Source: Pseudomonas crudilactis (GTDB lineage Bacteria; Pseudomonadota; Gammaproteobacteria; Pseudomonadales; Pseudomonadaceae). From it: a stretch of 64,000 nt of DNA. The stretch's first letter is position 1. Every line of letters begins with the position of its first letter. The stretch spans positions 1 through 64,000 of the forward strand of contig NZ_WXVV01000014.1 of the NCBI RefSeq assembly GCF_013433315.1, written 5' to 3'. The notes beneath the pieces are model-generated. The model saw only the letters and a program-made list of their open reading frames with translations, was not told the DNA's origin and did no database searches. The translations under genes and the position numbers were made by a program. This document shows positions 34,237-43,616 of the stretch, one piece after another.

Positions 34237-35847
34237 TTATTGCGCAGTGGCTGGTGCCAAAAAAGCGGCTTCCAGCAACTGCTGTGTATACGGATGTTGG
34301 GGGGCGGCAAAAATACTTTGCGCGTCTCCCTGTTCGACCACTTGGCCATGCTTGACCACCATCAACTGGTGGCTCAGCGCTTTGACGACAGCCAGGTCAT
34401 GGCTGATAAACAAATACGTCAGGTTGTACTTGGCTTGCAGTGAACGCAACAGCTCCACCACTTGCCGCTGCACCGTCCGGTCGAGCGCCGAAGTCGGCTC
34501 GTCCAGCAGGATCAGCGCCGGTTTCAGCACCAAGGCCCGGGCAATGGCGATTCGTTGCCGTTGCCCACCGGAAAATTCGTGGGGGTAGCGGTGCCGGGTT
34601 TCCGGATCCAGACCTACCTCCTTCAATGCCGCAATAATCGCCGCCTGTTGCTCCTCGGCGGTGCCCATCTTGTGAATTCGCAGGCCTTCGCCAACGATAT
34701 CGCTGACGCACATGCGCGGGCTCAGGCTGCCAAACGGGTCCTGAAACACCACCTGCATCTCCCGACGCAACGGGCGAACCTCGTTCTGCGTCAGGCAGTC
34801 TAGCTGCTTGCCTTCAAAGCGGATCGCGCCTTTGCTGCCAATCAGCCGCAAAATCGCCAGACCCAGCGTGGATTTGCCGGAACCGCTTTCCCCCACAATC
34901 CCCAAGGTCTGACCCTGAGGCAGGCTGAAATTGATGCCGTCCACTGCCTTGACGTGATCCACCGTGCGTTTGAGCAGGCCTTTCTTGATCGGGAACCAGA
35001 CTTTCAGGTCCTCGACTTCAAGCAGCGGCGCGCCGATTTTATTACTCGCCGGGCCTCCGCTGGGCTCCGCGCCGAGCAATTCCCGAGTGTACGGATGCTG
35101 CGGCGAACGGAACAGCTCTGCGCACGATGCCTGTTCGACGATGCAACCGCGCTGCATGACACATACACGATGCGCAATTCTTCGCACCAGGTTCAAATCG
35201 TGACTGATCAGTAACAGCGACATGCCCAATCGGGCCTGCAATTCCTTGAGCAAATCGAGAATTTTCAGCTGAACGGTCACGTCCAGCGCGGTGGTCGGCT
35301 CGTCGGCAATCAGCAATTCCGGCTCGTTGGCCAAGGCCATGGCGATCATCACGCGCTGGCGCTGACCGCCAGAGAGTTCGTGGGGCAGGGCCTTGAGGCG
35401 CTTGTGCGGCTCAGGGATGCCAACCATCTCCAGCAGCTCCAGCGTGCGTTTGGTCGCCACTTTGCCGGTCAGGCCTTTGTGGATGCCGAGGACTTCGTTG
35501 ATCTGCTTCTCGATCGAGTGCAGCGGATTCAGCGAGGTCATCGGCTCCTGAAAAATCATCGCGATGCGGTTACCGCGAATATGGCGAATGGTTTTTTCGC
35601 TCAGGCCCAGCAGGTTTTGCCCGGCATAGTTGATGCTTCCGGTCGGATGGCGAGCCATCGGGTAGGGCAGCAAACGCAGGATCGAGTGCGCGGTCACCGA
35701 TTTGCCCGAGCCGGATTCGCCGACCAGCGCGAGGGTTTCACCACGCTTGATGTCGAAACTCACGCCTTCGACGACCCGGTGCACGCGCTCGCCAAAACCG
35801 AATTCGACGGCGAGGTCACGCACTTCGATCAGATTGTCCTGATTCAT
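34237..35847 (-). CDS. yejF: Oligopeptide-type ABC transporter ATP-binding protein (YejF-like)
   Basis: A 536-residue protein with two complete ATPase domains. Walker A GESGSGKS occurs in both halves (about 42 and 325), with signatures LSGGQRQRV and FSGGQRQRI and Walker B LLIADEP and LILLDEP. YejF energises uptake of peptides (microcin C in E. coli). The start MNQDNLIEV at 35847 is one base away from the yejE stop; an upstream in-frame start is unsupported. Operon order yejA-type, yejA-type, yejB, yejE, yejF on the minus strand. Confidence 0.93.
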   Translation of the reverse strand: MNQDNLIEVRDLAVEFGFGERVHRVVEGVSFDIKRGETLALVGESGSGKSVTAHSILRLLPYPMARHPTGSINYAGQNLLGLSEKTIRHIRGNRIAMIFQEPMTSLNPLHSIEKQINEVLGIHKGLTGKVATKRTLELLEMVGIPEPHKRLKALPHELSGGQRQRVMIAMALANEPELLIADEPTTALDVTVQLKILDLLKELQARLGMSLLLISHDLNLVRRIAHRVCVMQRGCIVEQASCAELFRSPQHPYTRELLGAEPSGGPASNKIGAPLLEVEDLKVWFPIKKGLLKRTVDHVKAVDGINFSLPQGQTLGIVGESGSGKSTLGLAILRLIGSKGAIRFEGKQLDCLTQNEVRPLRREMQVVFQDPFGSLSPRMCVSDIVGEGLRIHKMGTAEEQQAAIIAALKEVGLDPETRHRYPHEFSGGQRQRIAIARALVLKPALILLDEPTSALDRTVQRQVVELLRSLQAKYNLTYLFISHDLAVVKALSHQLMVVKHGQVVEQGDAQSIFAAPQHPYTQQLLEAAFLAPATAQ

Positions 35848-35848
35848 T

Positions 35849-36868
35849 TCACTTCCTCGGGTCGAAGGCATCGCGAGCGGACTCGCCGATAAACACCAGC
35901 AAACTCAACATCAACGCCAGCACGGCGAAGGCACTCATGCCCAGCCACGGCGCTTGCAGGTTGGATTTGCCTTGGGCGACCAGTTCGCCCAGCGACGGAC
36001 TGCCGGCCGGCAAACCGAAACCGAGGAAGTCCAGCGCGGTGAGGGTGCCGATGGCGCCGGTGAGGATGAACGGCATAAACGTCATGGTCGAGACCATCGC
36101 ATTGGGCAGGATGTGGCGGAACATGATCGCGCCGTTCTGCATGCCCAGCGCCCGCGCCGCACGCACGTATTCAAGGTTACGTCCACGGAGGAACTCGGCG
36201 CGCACCACGTCGACCAGGCTCATCCACGAGAACAGCAGCATGATCCCCAGCAGCCACCAGAAGTTCGGCTGGACGAAACTGGCGAGGATGATCAGCAGAT
36301 ACAGCACCGGCAAACCCGACCAGATCTCCAGAAAACGCTGCCCGGCCAGATCGACCCAGCCGCCATAGAAGCCTTGAAGGGCGCCGGCAATCACGCCGAT
36401 GATCGAACTCAATACGGTCAGCGTCAGCGCGAACAGCACCGAAATACGGAAGCCATAAATCACCCGCGCCAGCACATCGCGACCCTGATCATCTGTGCCC
36501 AGCAGGTTGTCCGCCGACGGTGGCGCCGGGGCCGGGACTTTCAGGTCGTAGTTGATGCTTTGATAGCTGTAGGGAATCGGCGCCCACAGCACCCAGGCAT
36601 CCTTGGCCTTGAGCAGTTCGCGGATGTACGGGCTCTTGTAGTTGGCTTCCAGCGGGAATTCGCCGCCGAAAGCGGTTTCCGGGTAACGCTTGATCGCCGG
36701 GAAGTACCAGTTGTTGTCGTAATGCACCACCAACGGCTTGTCGTTGGCGATCAGCTCGGCGCCGAGGCTTGCGCCGAACAGAATCAGAAACAGCCACAGC
36801 GACCACCAGCCACGTTTGTTGGCCTTGAACAGTTCGAAGCGGCGGCGGTTGAGAGGGGACAGGTTCAT
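35849..36868 (-). CDS. yejE: Peptide ABC transporter permease (YejE-like)
   Basis: A 339-residue inner-membrane permease of the DppC/OppC class with an N-terminal membrane segment (about 20-42) and five C-terminal ones. The EAA-like loop is at EFLRGRNLEYVRAARALGMQNGAIMFRHILPNA. It pairs with YejB to form the channel. One base separates its stop from the yejF start; the yejB stop lies 1 nt upstream of its own start. Confidence 0.92.
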   Translation of the reverse strand: MNLSPLNRRRFELFKANKRGWWSLWLFLILFGASLGAELIANDKPLVVHYDNNWYFPAIKRYPETAFGGEFPLEANYKSPYIRELLKAKDAWVLWAPIPYSYQSINYDLKVPAPAPPSADNLLGTDDQGRDVLARVIYGFRISVLFALTLTVLSSIIGVIAGALQGFYGGWVDLAGQRFLEIWSGLPVLYLLIILASFVQPNFWWLLGIMLLFSWMSLVDVVRAEFLRGRNLEYVRAARALGMQNGAIMFRHILPNAMVSTMTFMPFILTGAIGTLTALDFLGFGLPAGSPSLGELVAQGKSNLQAPWLGMSAFAVLALMLSLLVFIGESARDAFDPRK

Positions 36869-36869
36869 C

Positions 36870-37943
36870 TCAATGCTCCCGGCTTTCGAAGTCGATGCGC
36901 GGATCGACCAGGGTGTAGGTGAGGTCGCCGATCAGTTTCACCACCAACCCCAGCAGGGTGAAGATGAACAGGGTGCCGAACACCACCGGGTAATCGCGGT
37001 TGATCGCCGCTTCGAAACTCATCAGGCCCAAACCGTCGAGGGAGAAGATCACTTCCACCAGCAAGGAGCCGGTGAAGAAGATGCCGATGAACGCCGACGG
37101 GAAACCGGCAATCACCAGCAGCATGGCGTTGCGGAACACATGGCCGTAGAGCACACGATGACGCGTCAGGCCTTTGGCTTTGGCGGTGACCACGTACTGT
37201 TTGTTGATCTCGTCGAGGAAGCTGTTTTTGGTCAGCAGGGTCATGGTCGCGAAGTTACCGATCACCAGTGCCGTCACTGGCAGCGCGAGGTGCCAGAAGT
37301 AGTCAAGAATCTTGCCGCCGAAACTCAGCTCATCGAAGTTGTTCGAGGTCAGTCCTCTCAGCGGGAACCAGTCGAGATAACTGCCGCCGGCAAACACCAC
37401 GATCAGCAGGATCGCAAAGAGGAACGCCGGGATCGCATAGCCGACGATGATCGCCGAACTGGTCCAGACGTCGAAGTGGCTGCCATGCCGCGTGGCCTTG
37501 GCGATCCCCAGCGGGATCGACACCAGGTACATGATCAGCGTGCTCCACAGCCCCAGCGAGATCGACACCGGCATCTTTTCCTTGATCAGGTCGATGACCT
37601 TGGCGTCGCGGAAAAAGCTGTCGCCGAAATCCAGGGTCGCGTAGTTCTTGACCATGATCCACAGGCGTTCCGGGGCCGATTTGTCGAACCCGTACATGTG
37701 CTCGATTTCCTTGATCAGCGCCGGGTCCAGCCCCTGCGCGCCGCGATAGGAGGAGCCGGCCACCGACACTTCGGCACCGCCGCCGGCAATGCGGCTGGTG
37801 GCGCCTTCGAAGCCTTCGAGCTTGGCGATCATCTGTTCCACCGGGCCACCGGGCGCGGCCTGGATGATCACGAAGTTGATCAGCAAGATGCCGAACAGGG
37901 TCGGGATGATCAGCAGCAGTCGCCGAAAAATATACGCCAGCAT
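36870..37943 (-). CDS. yejB: Peptide ABC transporter permease (YejB-like)
   Basis: A 357-residue DppB/OppB-class permease with an N-terminal membrane segment (LLLIIPTLFGILLINFVIIQAAPGGPVEQ) and five further segments. The EAA-like loop is KQYVVTAKAKGLTRHRVLYGHVFRNAML. It forms the membrane channel with YejE. It starts 4 nt after the stop of the upstream binding-protein gene. Confidence 0.92.
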   Translation of the reverse strand: MLAYIFRRLLLIIPTLFGILLINFVIIQAAPGGPVEQMIAKLEGFEGATSRIAGGGAEVSVAGSSYRGAQGLDPALIKEIEHMYGFDKSAPERLWIMVKNYATLDFGDSFFRDAKVIDLIKEKMPVSISLGLWSTLIMYLVSIPLGIAKATRHGSHFDVWTSSAIIVGYAIPAFLFAILLIVVFAGGSYLDWFPLRGLTSNNFDELSFGGKILDYFWHLALPVTALVIGNFATMTLLTKNSFLDEINKQYVVTAKAKGLTRHRVLYGHVFRNAMLLVIAGFPSAFIGIFFTGSLLVEVIFSLDGLGLMSFEAAINRDYPVVFGTLFIFTLLGLVVKLIGDLTYTLVDPRIDFESREH

Positions 37944-37947
37944 CTGA

Positions 37948-39789
37948 TTACTCCGTGCCCGCAGGGTCGGCTTGCAATTTGGTTTCGACTTCTACCGCCG
38001 GTTTCGCGTCAGGCTTGACCCACCAGGTGTTGATGCCGATGTCGTATTTCGGTGAGACCTTCGGGTGGCCGATGTGATTCCAATAAGCCACGCGCCAAGT
38101 CTTGATGTGCCAGTTGGGGATCACGTAATAGCCCCATTGCAGCACACGATCCAGGGCGCGGGCGTGGGCCACCAGGCTTTTGCGCGAGTCGGCGTTGATC
38201 AGGTTCTCGACCAGTTGATCGACGATCGGCTCCTTCAGACCCATGGTGTTACGGCTGCTGGCCTTGTCGGCAGCGGCGCTCATCCAGTATTCGCGCTGCT
38301 CGTTGCCTGGCGAGTTGGACTGCGGGAAGCTGCCGACCATCATGTCGAAGTCCCGCGAACGCACGCGGTTGATGTACTGCGAGACGTCGACGCGACGGAT
38401 CACCAGTTCGATGCCGAGGTCGCTGAGGTTGCGCTTGAACGGCAGCAAAACCCGTTCGAACTCGGTCTGCGCGAGCAGGAATTCAATCACTACAGGCTTG
38501 CCCGTGGCGTCGACCATTTTATCGTCGACGATCTTCCAGCCAGCCTCTTGCAGCAGTTGATAGGCCTCGCGCTGCTGGGTGCGGATCATGCCGCTGGCGT
38601 CGGTCTTGGGGTTTTCGAACGCTTCGCTGAACACTTGCGCCGGCAGCTTGCTGCGAAACGGGTCGAGGATAGCCCGTTGATCGGCATCGGGCAGGCCGGT
38701 GGCGGCCATTTCCGAGTTCTCGAAATAGCTGCGGGTGCGGAAGTAGGCGCCGTTGAACAGTTGTTTGTTGGTCCATTCGAAATCGAACAGCAGGCCCAGT
38801 GCCTGACGCACGCGCACATCCTGAAACACCGGGCGGCGCAGGTTGAAGACGAACCCCTGCATGCCGGTCGGGTTGCTGTTGGCGATCTGTTCCTTGATCA
38901 GGCGGCCTTCAGTGACGGCCGGAATGTTGTAGGCGTTGGCCCAGTTTTTTGCGGCCATCTCCAGCCAGTAATCGAACTGGCCGGCTTTCAGGGCTTCGAG
39001 GGCGACGGTGTTGTCGCGGTAGTAATCGGTGGTCATCGTGTCGAAGTTGTAGAAACCGCGATTGACCGGCAGGTCCTTGCCCCAGTAATCCTTGACCCGC
39101 TCGTAACGCACCGAACGACCGGCCTTCACTTCGGCAACTTTGTACGGGCCGCTGCCCAAAGGAATCTCGAGATTGCCCTTGTTGAAATCGCGATCGGCCC
39201 ACCAGTGTTTCGGCAGCACCGGCAATTGGCCGAGGATCAGCGGCAACTCGCGGTTGTTGGTGTGTTTGAACTTGAACAGCACTTTGAGAGGGTCTTCGGC
39301 GACGACTTCGGCGACATCGTTGTAGTAGCCGCGAAACAGTGGCGAGCCTTCCTTGGTCAGGGTATTGAAGCTGAACACCACGTCGTCGGCGCGCACCGGG
39401 TGGCCGTCATGAAAGCGAGCTTCGGGACGCAGGTAGAAACGCACCCAGCTGTTGTCCGGGGCTTTTTCGATTTTGCCGGCGATCAGGCCGTATTCGGTAA
39501 ACGGCTCGTCGAGGCTGTGCTTGGTCAGGGTGTCGTAGATTTGCCCGACGTCATCGGCAGGCACGCCTTTGCTGATAAACGGGTTGAGGCTGTCGAAGCC
39601 GCCGAATCCGGCCTGACGGAACACGCCGCCCTTGGGCGCGTCGGGGTTCACGTAATCGAAATGCTTGAAATCGGCAGGGTATTTCGGCGGCTCGTTGTAC
39701 AGGGTCACGGCGTGTTGCGGGGCGGCAAAGGCCAGCCCGGCGAACAGCAAGCCGCTGGCCTGGACGAGCAGGGCGCGGATAGGTTTCAT
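37948..39789 (-). CDS. yejA: YejA-like periplasmic substrate-binding protein (second copy in the operon)
   Basis: A 613-residue solute-binding protein of the peptide/nickel family (SBP_bac_5) with a signal peptide (MKPIRALLVQASGLLFAGLAFA). The YejA-type start EPPKYPADFKHFDYVNPDAPKGG and the middle SPLFRGYYND, LPVLPKHWW and GPYKVAEVKAGRSVRYERVKDYWG are present. It delivers peptides to YejBEF. The ATG overlaps the upstream paralogue's stop (ATGA). It shares most landmark motifs with the upstream copy but is clearly diverged, so the two may differ in ligand range. Confidence 0.9.
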   Translation of the reverse strand: MKPIRALLVQASGLLFAGLAFAAPQHAVTLYNEPPKYPADFKHFDYVNPDAPKGGVFRQAGFGGFDSLNPFISKGVPADDVGQIYDTLTKHSLDEPFTEYGLIAGKIEKAPDNSWVRFYLRPEARFHDGHPVRADDVVFSFNTLTKEGSPLFRGYYNDVAEVVAEDPLKVLFKFKHTNNRELPLILGQLPVLPKHWWADRDFNKGNLEIPLGSGPYKVAEVKAGRSVRYERVKDYWGKDLPVNRGFYNFDTMTTDYYRDNTVALEALKAGQFDYWLEMAAKNWANAYNIPAVTEGRLIKEQIANSNPTGMQGFVFNLRRPVFQDVRVRQALGLLFDFEWTNKQLFNGAYFRTRSYFENSEMAATGLPDADQRAILDPFRSKLPAQVFSEAFENPKTDASGMIRTQQREAYQLLQEAGWKIVDDKMVDATGKPVVIEFLLAQTEFERVLLPFKRNLSDLGIELVIRRVDVSQYINRVRSRDFDMMVGSFPQSNSPGNEQREYWMSAAADKASSRNTMGLKEPIVDQLVENLINADSRKSLVAHARALDRVLQWGYYVIPNWHIKTWRVAYWNHIGHPKVSPKYDIGINTWWVKPDAKPAVEVETKLQADPAGTE

Positions 39790-41618
39790 CGATCTTTCTC
39801 CGAAGACTTCAGCCACCACGCGCTCAGGCCCAGGGTGTAGGGCGGCGTGGTGACGAAGGCCAACCGGTTGCGGTAGGCCAGACGGTGATAATTGAGGTAC
39901 CAGTTGGGAATGCTGTAGTGCTGCCAGAGCAGCACGCGGTCGAGCGCCTTGCCGGCGGCGACCTGCTCGTCGCGAGTGCGTGCGGCGAGCAATTGTTCAA
40001 GCAGGTGATCGACCACCGGATTGGCGATGCCCGCGTAATTCTTGCTGCCCTTGACTCCGACCTGGCTGGAGTGGAAGTACTGCCACTGCTCAAGGCCCGG
40101 GCTAAGGGTCTGGTTGAGCGTCATCGAGATCATGTCGAAATCAAATTGATCGAGGCGCTGCTTGTACTGCGCACGATCCACGGTACGCAGGCGCGCGTCG
40201 ATGCCGATGCTGTTGAGGTTCTCGATGTAAGGCTGGTACAGGCGCTCCAGGTTCGGATTGACCAGCAGCAGCTCGAACCGCAGCGGTTGGCCGTCAGCGT
40301 TTTGCAGGCGTTGGCCGTTGAGCTTCCAGCCGGCTTCGGCGAGCAGCGCCAGTGCCTTGCGCATGGTTTCCCGGGGGATGCCGCGACCGTCGGTTTGCGG
40401 CAACGTGAACGGTTCGGTGAACAGCTTGGCCGGCAGTTGCTCCTTGTACGGCTTGAGCATCAGCCATTCATGCCCGACCGGCAGGCCGGTGGTTGTGAAT
40501 TCACTGTTGGGGTAGTAACTGGTGGTGCGCTTGTAGGCATCGCTGAACAGTGCGCGGTTGGTCCACTCGAAGTCGAACATCAGACCCAGCGCTTCGCGGG
40601 TCTTCACGTCGGCGAAGGTGGCGCGGCGGGTGTTCATGAACAGGCCCTGAGTCTGAGTCGGGATCTGGTGCGGGATCTGCGCCTTGATCACGTCGCCACG
40701 GCGCACGGCGGGGAAGTTGTAGCCGTTGGCCCAGTTCTTCGCCTGATGCTCGATGTAGATGTCGAATTCGCCAGCCTTGAACGCTTCGAAGGCGACATCG
40801 CTGTCGCGATAGAATTCGACTTCCATGCGATCGAAGTTGTACTTGCCGCGATTGACCGCCAGGTCCTTGCCCCAGTAATCCTTGACCCGTTCGAAGATCA
40901 ACTGCCGGCCCGGCGTCACCGAAGTGATGCGATAGGGGCCGCTGCCCAGTGGCGGTTCGAAGGTGGTGGCCTTGAAATCGCGGTCTTTCCAGTAATGCTG
41001 CGGCAGCACCGGCAGTTCACCGAGGCGCAGGATCAACAGCGGATTGCCCGAGCGCTTGAGCACGAAGCGAATGCGCTGTTTGTTGAGAATGTCGACGCGC
41101 AGCACTTCCTGCAGGGCGGTGCGGTACAACGGATGACCGTCCTTGAGCAGCGTTCGATAGGAGAACGCTACGTCATAGGCTGTGATCGGTGTGCCGTCGT
41201 GGAAACGCGCTTCCGGGCGCAAATTGAACACCACCCAGCTGCGATCTTCGCTGTACTCCACCGATTGCGCGATCAAGCCGTAACTCGACGCCGGTTCGTC
41301 GCCGGACGGCGAATACTGGCCGGTGCCGACCATCAACGGCTCGTTCAGCTCATTGATGCCGTACTGGAGGAAGTTCGCCGTGGTCACCGGGCTGGTGCCC
41401 TTGAAGGTGTACGGGTTGACCGTATCGAAGGTGCCGAACGCCATCACCCGCAACGTACCGCCCTTGGGCGCTTGCGGGTTGACCCAGTCGAAGTGGGTAA
41501 ATCTGGCCGGGTACTTGAGCGTGCCGAACTGCGCATAACCGTGACTTTCGGTAATCGTCGCGCTTGCGGTTGAGCTCAAGGCCAGGCTGATCAGGAGCAG
41601 GAGGAGGGGACGCTTCAA
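39786..41618 (-). CDS. YejA-like periplasmic substrate-binding protein (first copy in the operon)
   Basis: A 610-residue SBP_bac_5 protein with a signal peptide (ending STASA). Landmarks match the downstream copy: KYPARFTHFDWVNPQAPKGG, RLGELPVLPQHYWKDRDF, and GPYRITSVTPGRQLIFERVKDYWGKDLAVNRG. It heads the transporter operon. Having two full-length binding proteins in one yej operon is, from memory, also seen in P. aeruginosa; it implies a retained functional split. Confidence 0.9.
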   Translation of the reverse strand: MKRPLLLLLISLALSSTASATITESHGYAQFGTLKYPARFTHFDWVNPQAPKGGTLRVMAFGTFDTVNPYTFKGTSPVTTANFLQYGINELNEPLMVGTGQYSPSGDEPASSYGLIAQSVEYSEDRSWVVFNLRPEARFHDGTPITAYDVAFSYRTLLKDGHPLYRTALQEVLRVDILNKQRIRFVLKRSGNPLLILRLGELPVLPQHYWKDRDFKATTFEPPLGSGPYRITSVTPGRQLIFERVKDYWGKDLAVNRGKYNFDRMEVEFYRDSDVAFEAFKAGEFDIYIEHQAKNWANGYNFPAVRRGDVIKAQIPHQIPTQTQGLFMNTRRATFADVKTREALGLMFDFEWTNRALFSDAYKRTTSYYPNSEFTTTGLPVGHEWLMLKPYKEQLPAKLFTEPFTLPQTDGRGIPRETMRKALALLAEAGWKLNGQRLQNADGQPLRFELLLVNPNLERLYQPYIENLNSIGIDARLRTVDRAQYKQRLDQFDFDMISMTLNQTLSPGLEQWQYFHSSQVGVKGSKNYAGIANPVVDHLLEQLLAARTRDEQVAAGKALDRVLLWQHYSIPNWYLNYHRLAYRNRLAFVTTPPYTLGLSAWWLKSSEKDR

Positions 41619-41724
41619 GTCAGATCTGATCCAGGCGGCTTGGGCTTTGTGGGCCGTACAGTAACAGCTTGTCTGGACAGGAAAAAGATGCGGGTTAATG
41701 CGGGGTTAATCGTTTGCGCGAAGA

Positions 41725-41985
41725 GCCCCTCACCCTAACCCTCTCCCAGAGGGAGAGGGGACTGACCGAGTTGTTTCTTCGAGCTACGCCGACCTGAACT
41801 GTCGAGCCGAACTTACGTTTTGAAAAGCCCCTCACCCTAACCCTCTCCCGGAGGGCGAGGGGACTGAACGCGGTGCATTGGAGGGATGCACCGACGTGCG
41901 TTACCGAGTCGAATTCAGATTTTGAAAAGCCCCCGATCGGCTCCCTTTCCCCCTCGCCCCTTGGGGAGAGGGCTGGGGTGAGGGG
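41725..41985. repeat. Composite interspersed repeat (two joined copies)
   Basis: CCCTCACCCTAACCCTCTCC occurs at the start and again about 103 bp later, and the block ends GGGCTGGGGTGAGGG. The interior repeats an ACGCCGACCTGA / TGCACCGACGTG segment followed by GTCGA. It fills most of the 435-bp gap between the yej operon and mltD, where no gene is seen. Confidence 0.8.
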
Positions 41986-42016
41986 GATGGATCTAAAGCA
42001 CACCACAAAAACGTGA

Positions 42017-42048
42017 TCAAAAAAAAGCCCCCGAAATCTCAGGGGCTC
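42017..42048 (-). terminator. Intrinsic terminator of mltD
   Basis: On the minus strand, AGCCCC(T)...GGGGGCT forms a GC-rich stem with a 9-base loop, followed by a run of eight or more T. It lies 6 bp past the mltD stop. Confidence 0.85.
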
Positions 42049-42053
42049 TTCTG

Positions 42054-43517
42054 TCAGTGCGGCTGATAAACCGTGAGCATCTGCCCAGGCTTGAGTGCCT
42101 TGCCCGCACCCGGATTCCAGCGCTTGAGATGCTGCATCTCAACGTTGAATCGCTTGGCCACTACATACAGCGTGTCGCCGCGTTTGACCTTGTACTGAGT
42201 CTGCTGCGCGCTGTCGTCCTTGCCTTTGGTCTTGCTGTTGGCCGCAATCACTGTATTGACGCGCCCAGACTTGCGAGCCGGCGCGCGCTTGGTGGTGTCT
42301 TGCATCACCAGCGTCTGGCCAACCTTGAGGTTCTTGCCGGTCAGCTTGTTCCAGCGTTGCAGATCCTTGACTTCGACCTTGTTGGCCTTGGCGATGGAAC
42401 CAAGGTTGTCGCCACGCTTCACGCGATAAGCACGCTTGAGCTTGGCCACTTCCGATGGGTCAGCGCCTTCGAACACCGGTTTCAGCGAACGCGGGCTGAT
42501 CAGTTCGTCAGGTCGCATGGTCTGCAAACTGGCGGTCAGCAATTGCGCCTTAGACGTTGGCACCAGCAAATGCTGGGGGCCGTCGATGGTGGTGCGTTGC
42601 TTGAACGCCGGGTTGAGCTGGAACAGTTCGTCTTCGTCGATATTGGCCACCGCTGCAACCTTGGACAGGTCCATGCGCTGGTTGATTTCGACAACCTGGA
42701 AGTACGGTTCGTTGGCGATCGGGTTGAGGTTCACCCCGTAAGCTTCCGGCGCTAGCACCACTTGCGACAATGCCAGCAGCTTCGGCACGTACGCTTGGGT
42801 TTCCGCCGGCAGCGGCAGGTTCCAGTAGTCGGTGGGCAGGCCGAGCTTTTCGTTACGCTCGATGGCGCGGCTGACCGTGCCTTCGCCGGCGTTGTACGCC
42901 GCCAGTGCCAGCAGCCAGTCACCGTTGAACATGTCGTGCAGACGGGTCAGGTAGTCCATCGCTGCCGTGGTCGACGCGGTGATATCGCGACGGCCATCGT
43001 AAAAGCGGGTCTGACGCAGGTTGAAGTAACGCCCGGTGGACGGAATGAATTGCCACAGTCCGACAGCATCGGCCCGCGAGTAGGCCATCGGGTTGTAGGC
43101 GCTTTCAATCACTGGCAGCAGGGCCAGTTCCAGCGGCATGTTGCGTTCTTCGAGCCGTTCGACGATGTAGTGAATATAGAGACTGCCGCGTTCACCGGCG
43201 TTCTCGAGGAAAGAGGGATTGCTGGCGAACCACAGGCGCTGTTGCTCGATGCGCGGGTTGACGCCGAGACCTTCCTGCAGCTGAAAGCCCTGGCGCATGC
43301 GTTCCCAGATGTCCTGAGGAACCTGTGGGCTGGGCTTTTCGGTCAGCCAGATCGGCTTCTGCTTGGCTCGCGCAGCAATGTTCGGCGTATGGGTCGCTTC
43401 AGTCTGCGGAGCATGGCTGGAGCAGCCCGCCAGCGTGGCGGACACAGCCACCGCGATGGCTTGCGCCAAGCGGGTCAATGCGTCTGAATTGACGGACTTA
43501 CGTATGGATGACGACAT
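42054..43517 (-). CDS. mltD: Membrane-bound lytic murein transglycosylase D
   Basis: A 487-residue lipoprotein that cleaves peptidoglycan glycan strands. A lipobox LAGC is near residue 31. The SLT catalytic domain (about 105-240) has the glutamate in LLPVIESAYNPMAYSRADAVGLWQFIP. Two LysM domains follow at the C-terminus (YRVKRGDNLGSIAKANKV and YKVKRGDTLYVVAKRFNV). ATG 43517 gives the lipoprotein signal directly; an earlier TTG has no ribosome site. Divergent from nothing close; the next gene upstream is gloB on the same strand. Confidence 0.93.
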   Translation of the reverse strand: MSSSIRKSVNSDALTRLAQAIAVAVSATLAGCSSHAPQTEATHTPNIAARAKQKPIWLTEKPSPQVPQDIWERMRQGFQLQEGLGVNPRIEQQRLWFASNPSFLENAGERGSLYIHYIVERLEERNMPLELALLPVIESAYNPMAYSRADAVGLWQFIPSTGRYFNLRQTRFYDGRRDITASTTAAMDYLTRLHDMFNGDWLLALAAYNAGEGTVSRAIERNEKLGLPTDYWNLPLPAETQAYVPKLLALSQVVLAPEAYGVNLNPIANEPYFQVVEINQRMDLSKVAAVANIDEDELFQLNPAFKQRTTIDGPQHLLVPTSKAQLLTASLQTMRPDELISPRSLKPVFEGADPSEVAKLKRAYRVKRGDNLGSIAKANKVEVKDLQRWNKLTGKNLKVGQTLVMQDTTKRAPARKSGRVNTVIAANSKTKGKDDSAQQTQYKVKRGDTLYVVAKRFNVEMQHLKRWNPGAGKALKPGQMLTVYQPH

Positions 43518-43616
43518 TGGCTGGAAGTAAGTTCCGGGCAAAAATGTCGGGCGATTCTAGAAAGCGCACCCCCCTAGGTCAACCATTCAGAATTTTTGTA
43601 CCAAGTGGCGGGTCAC

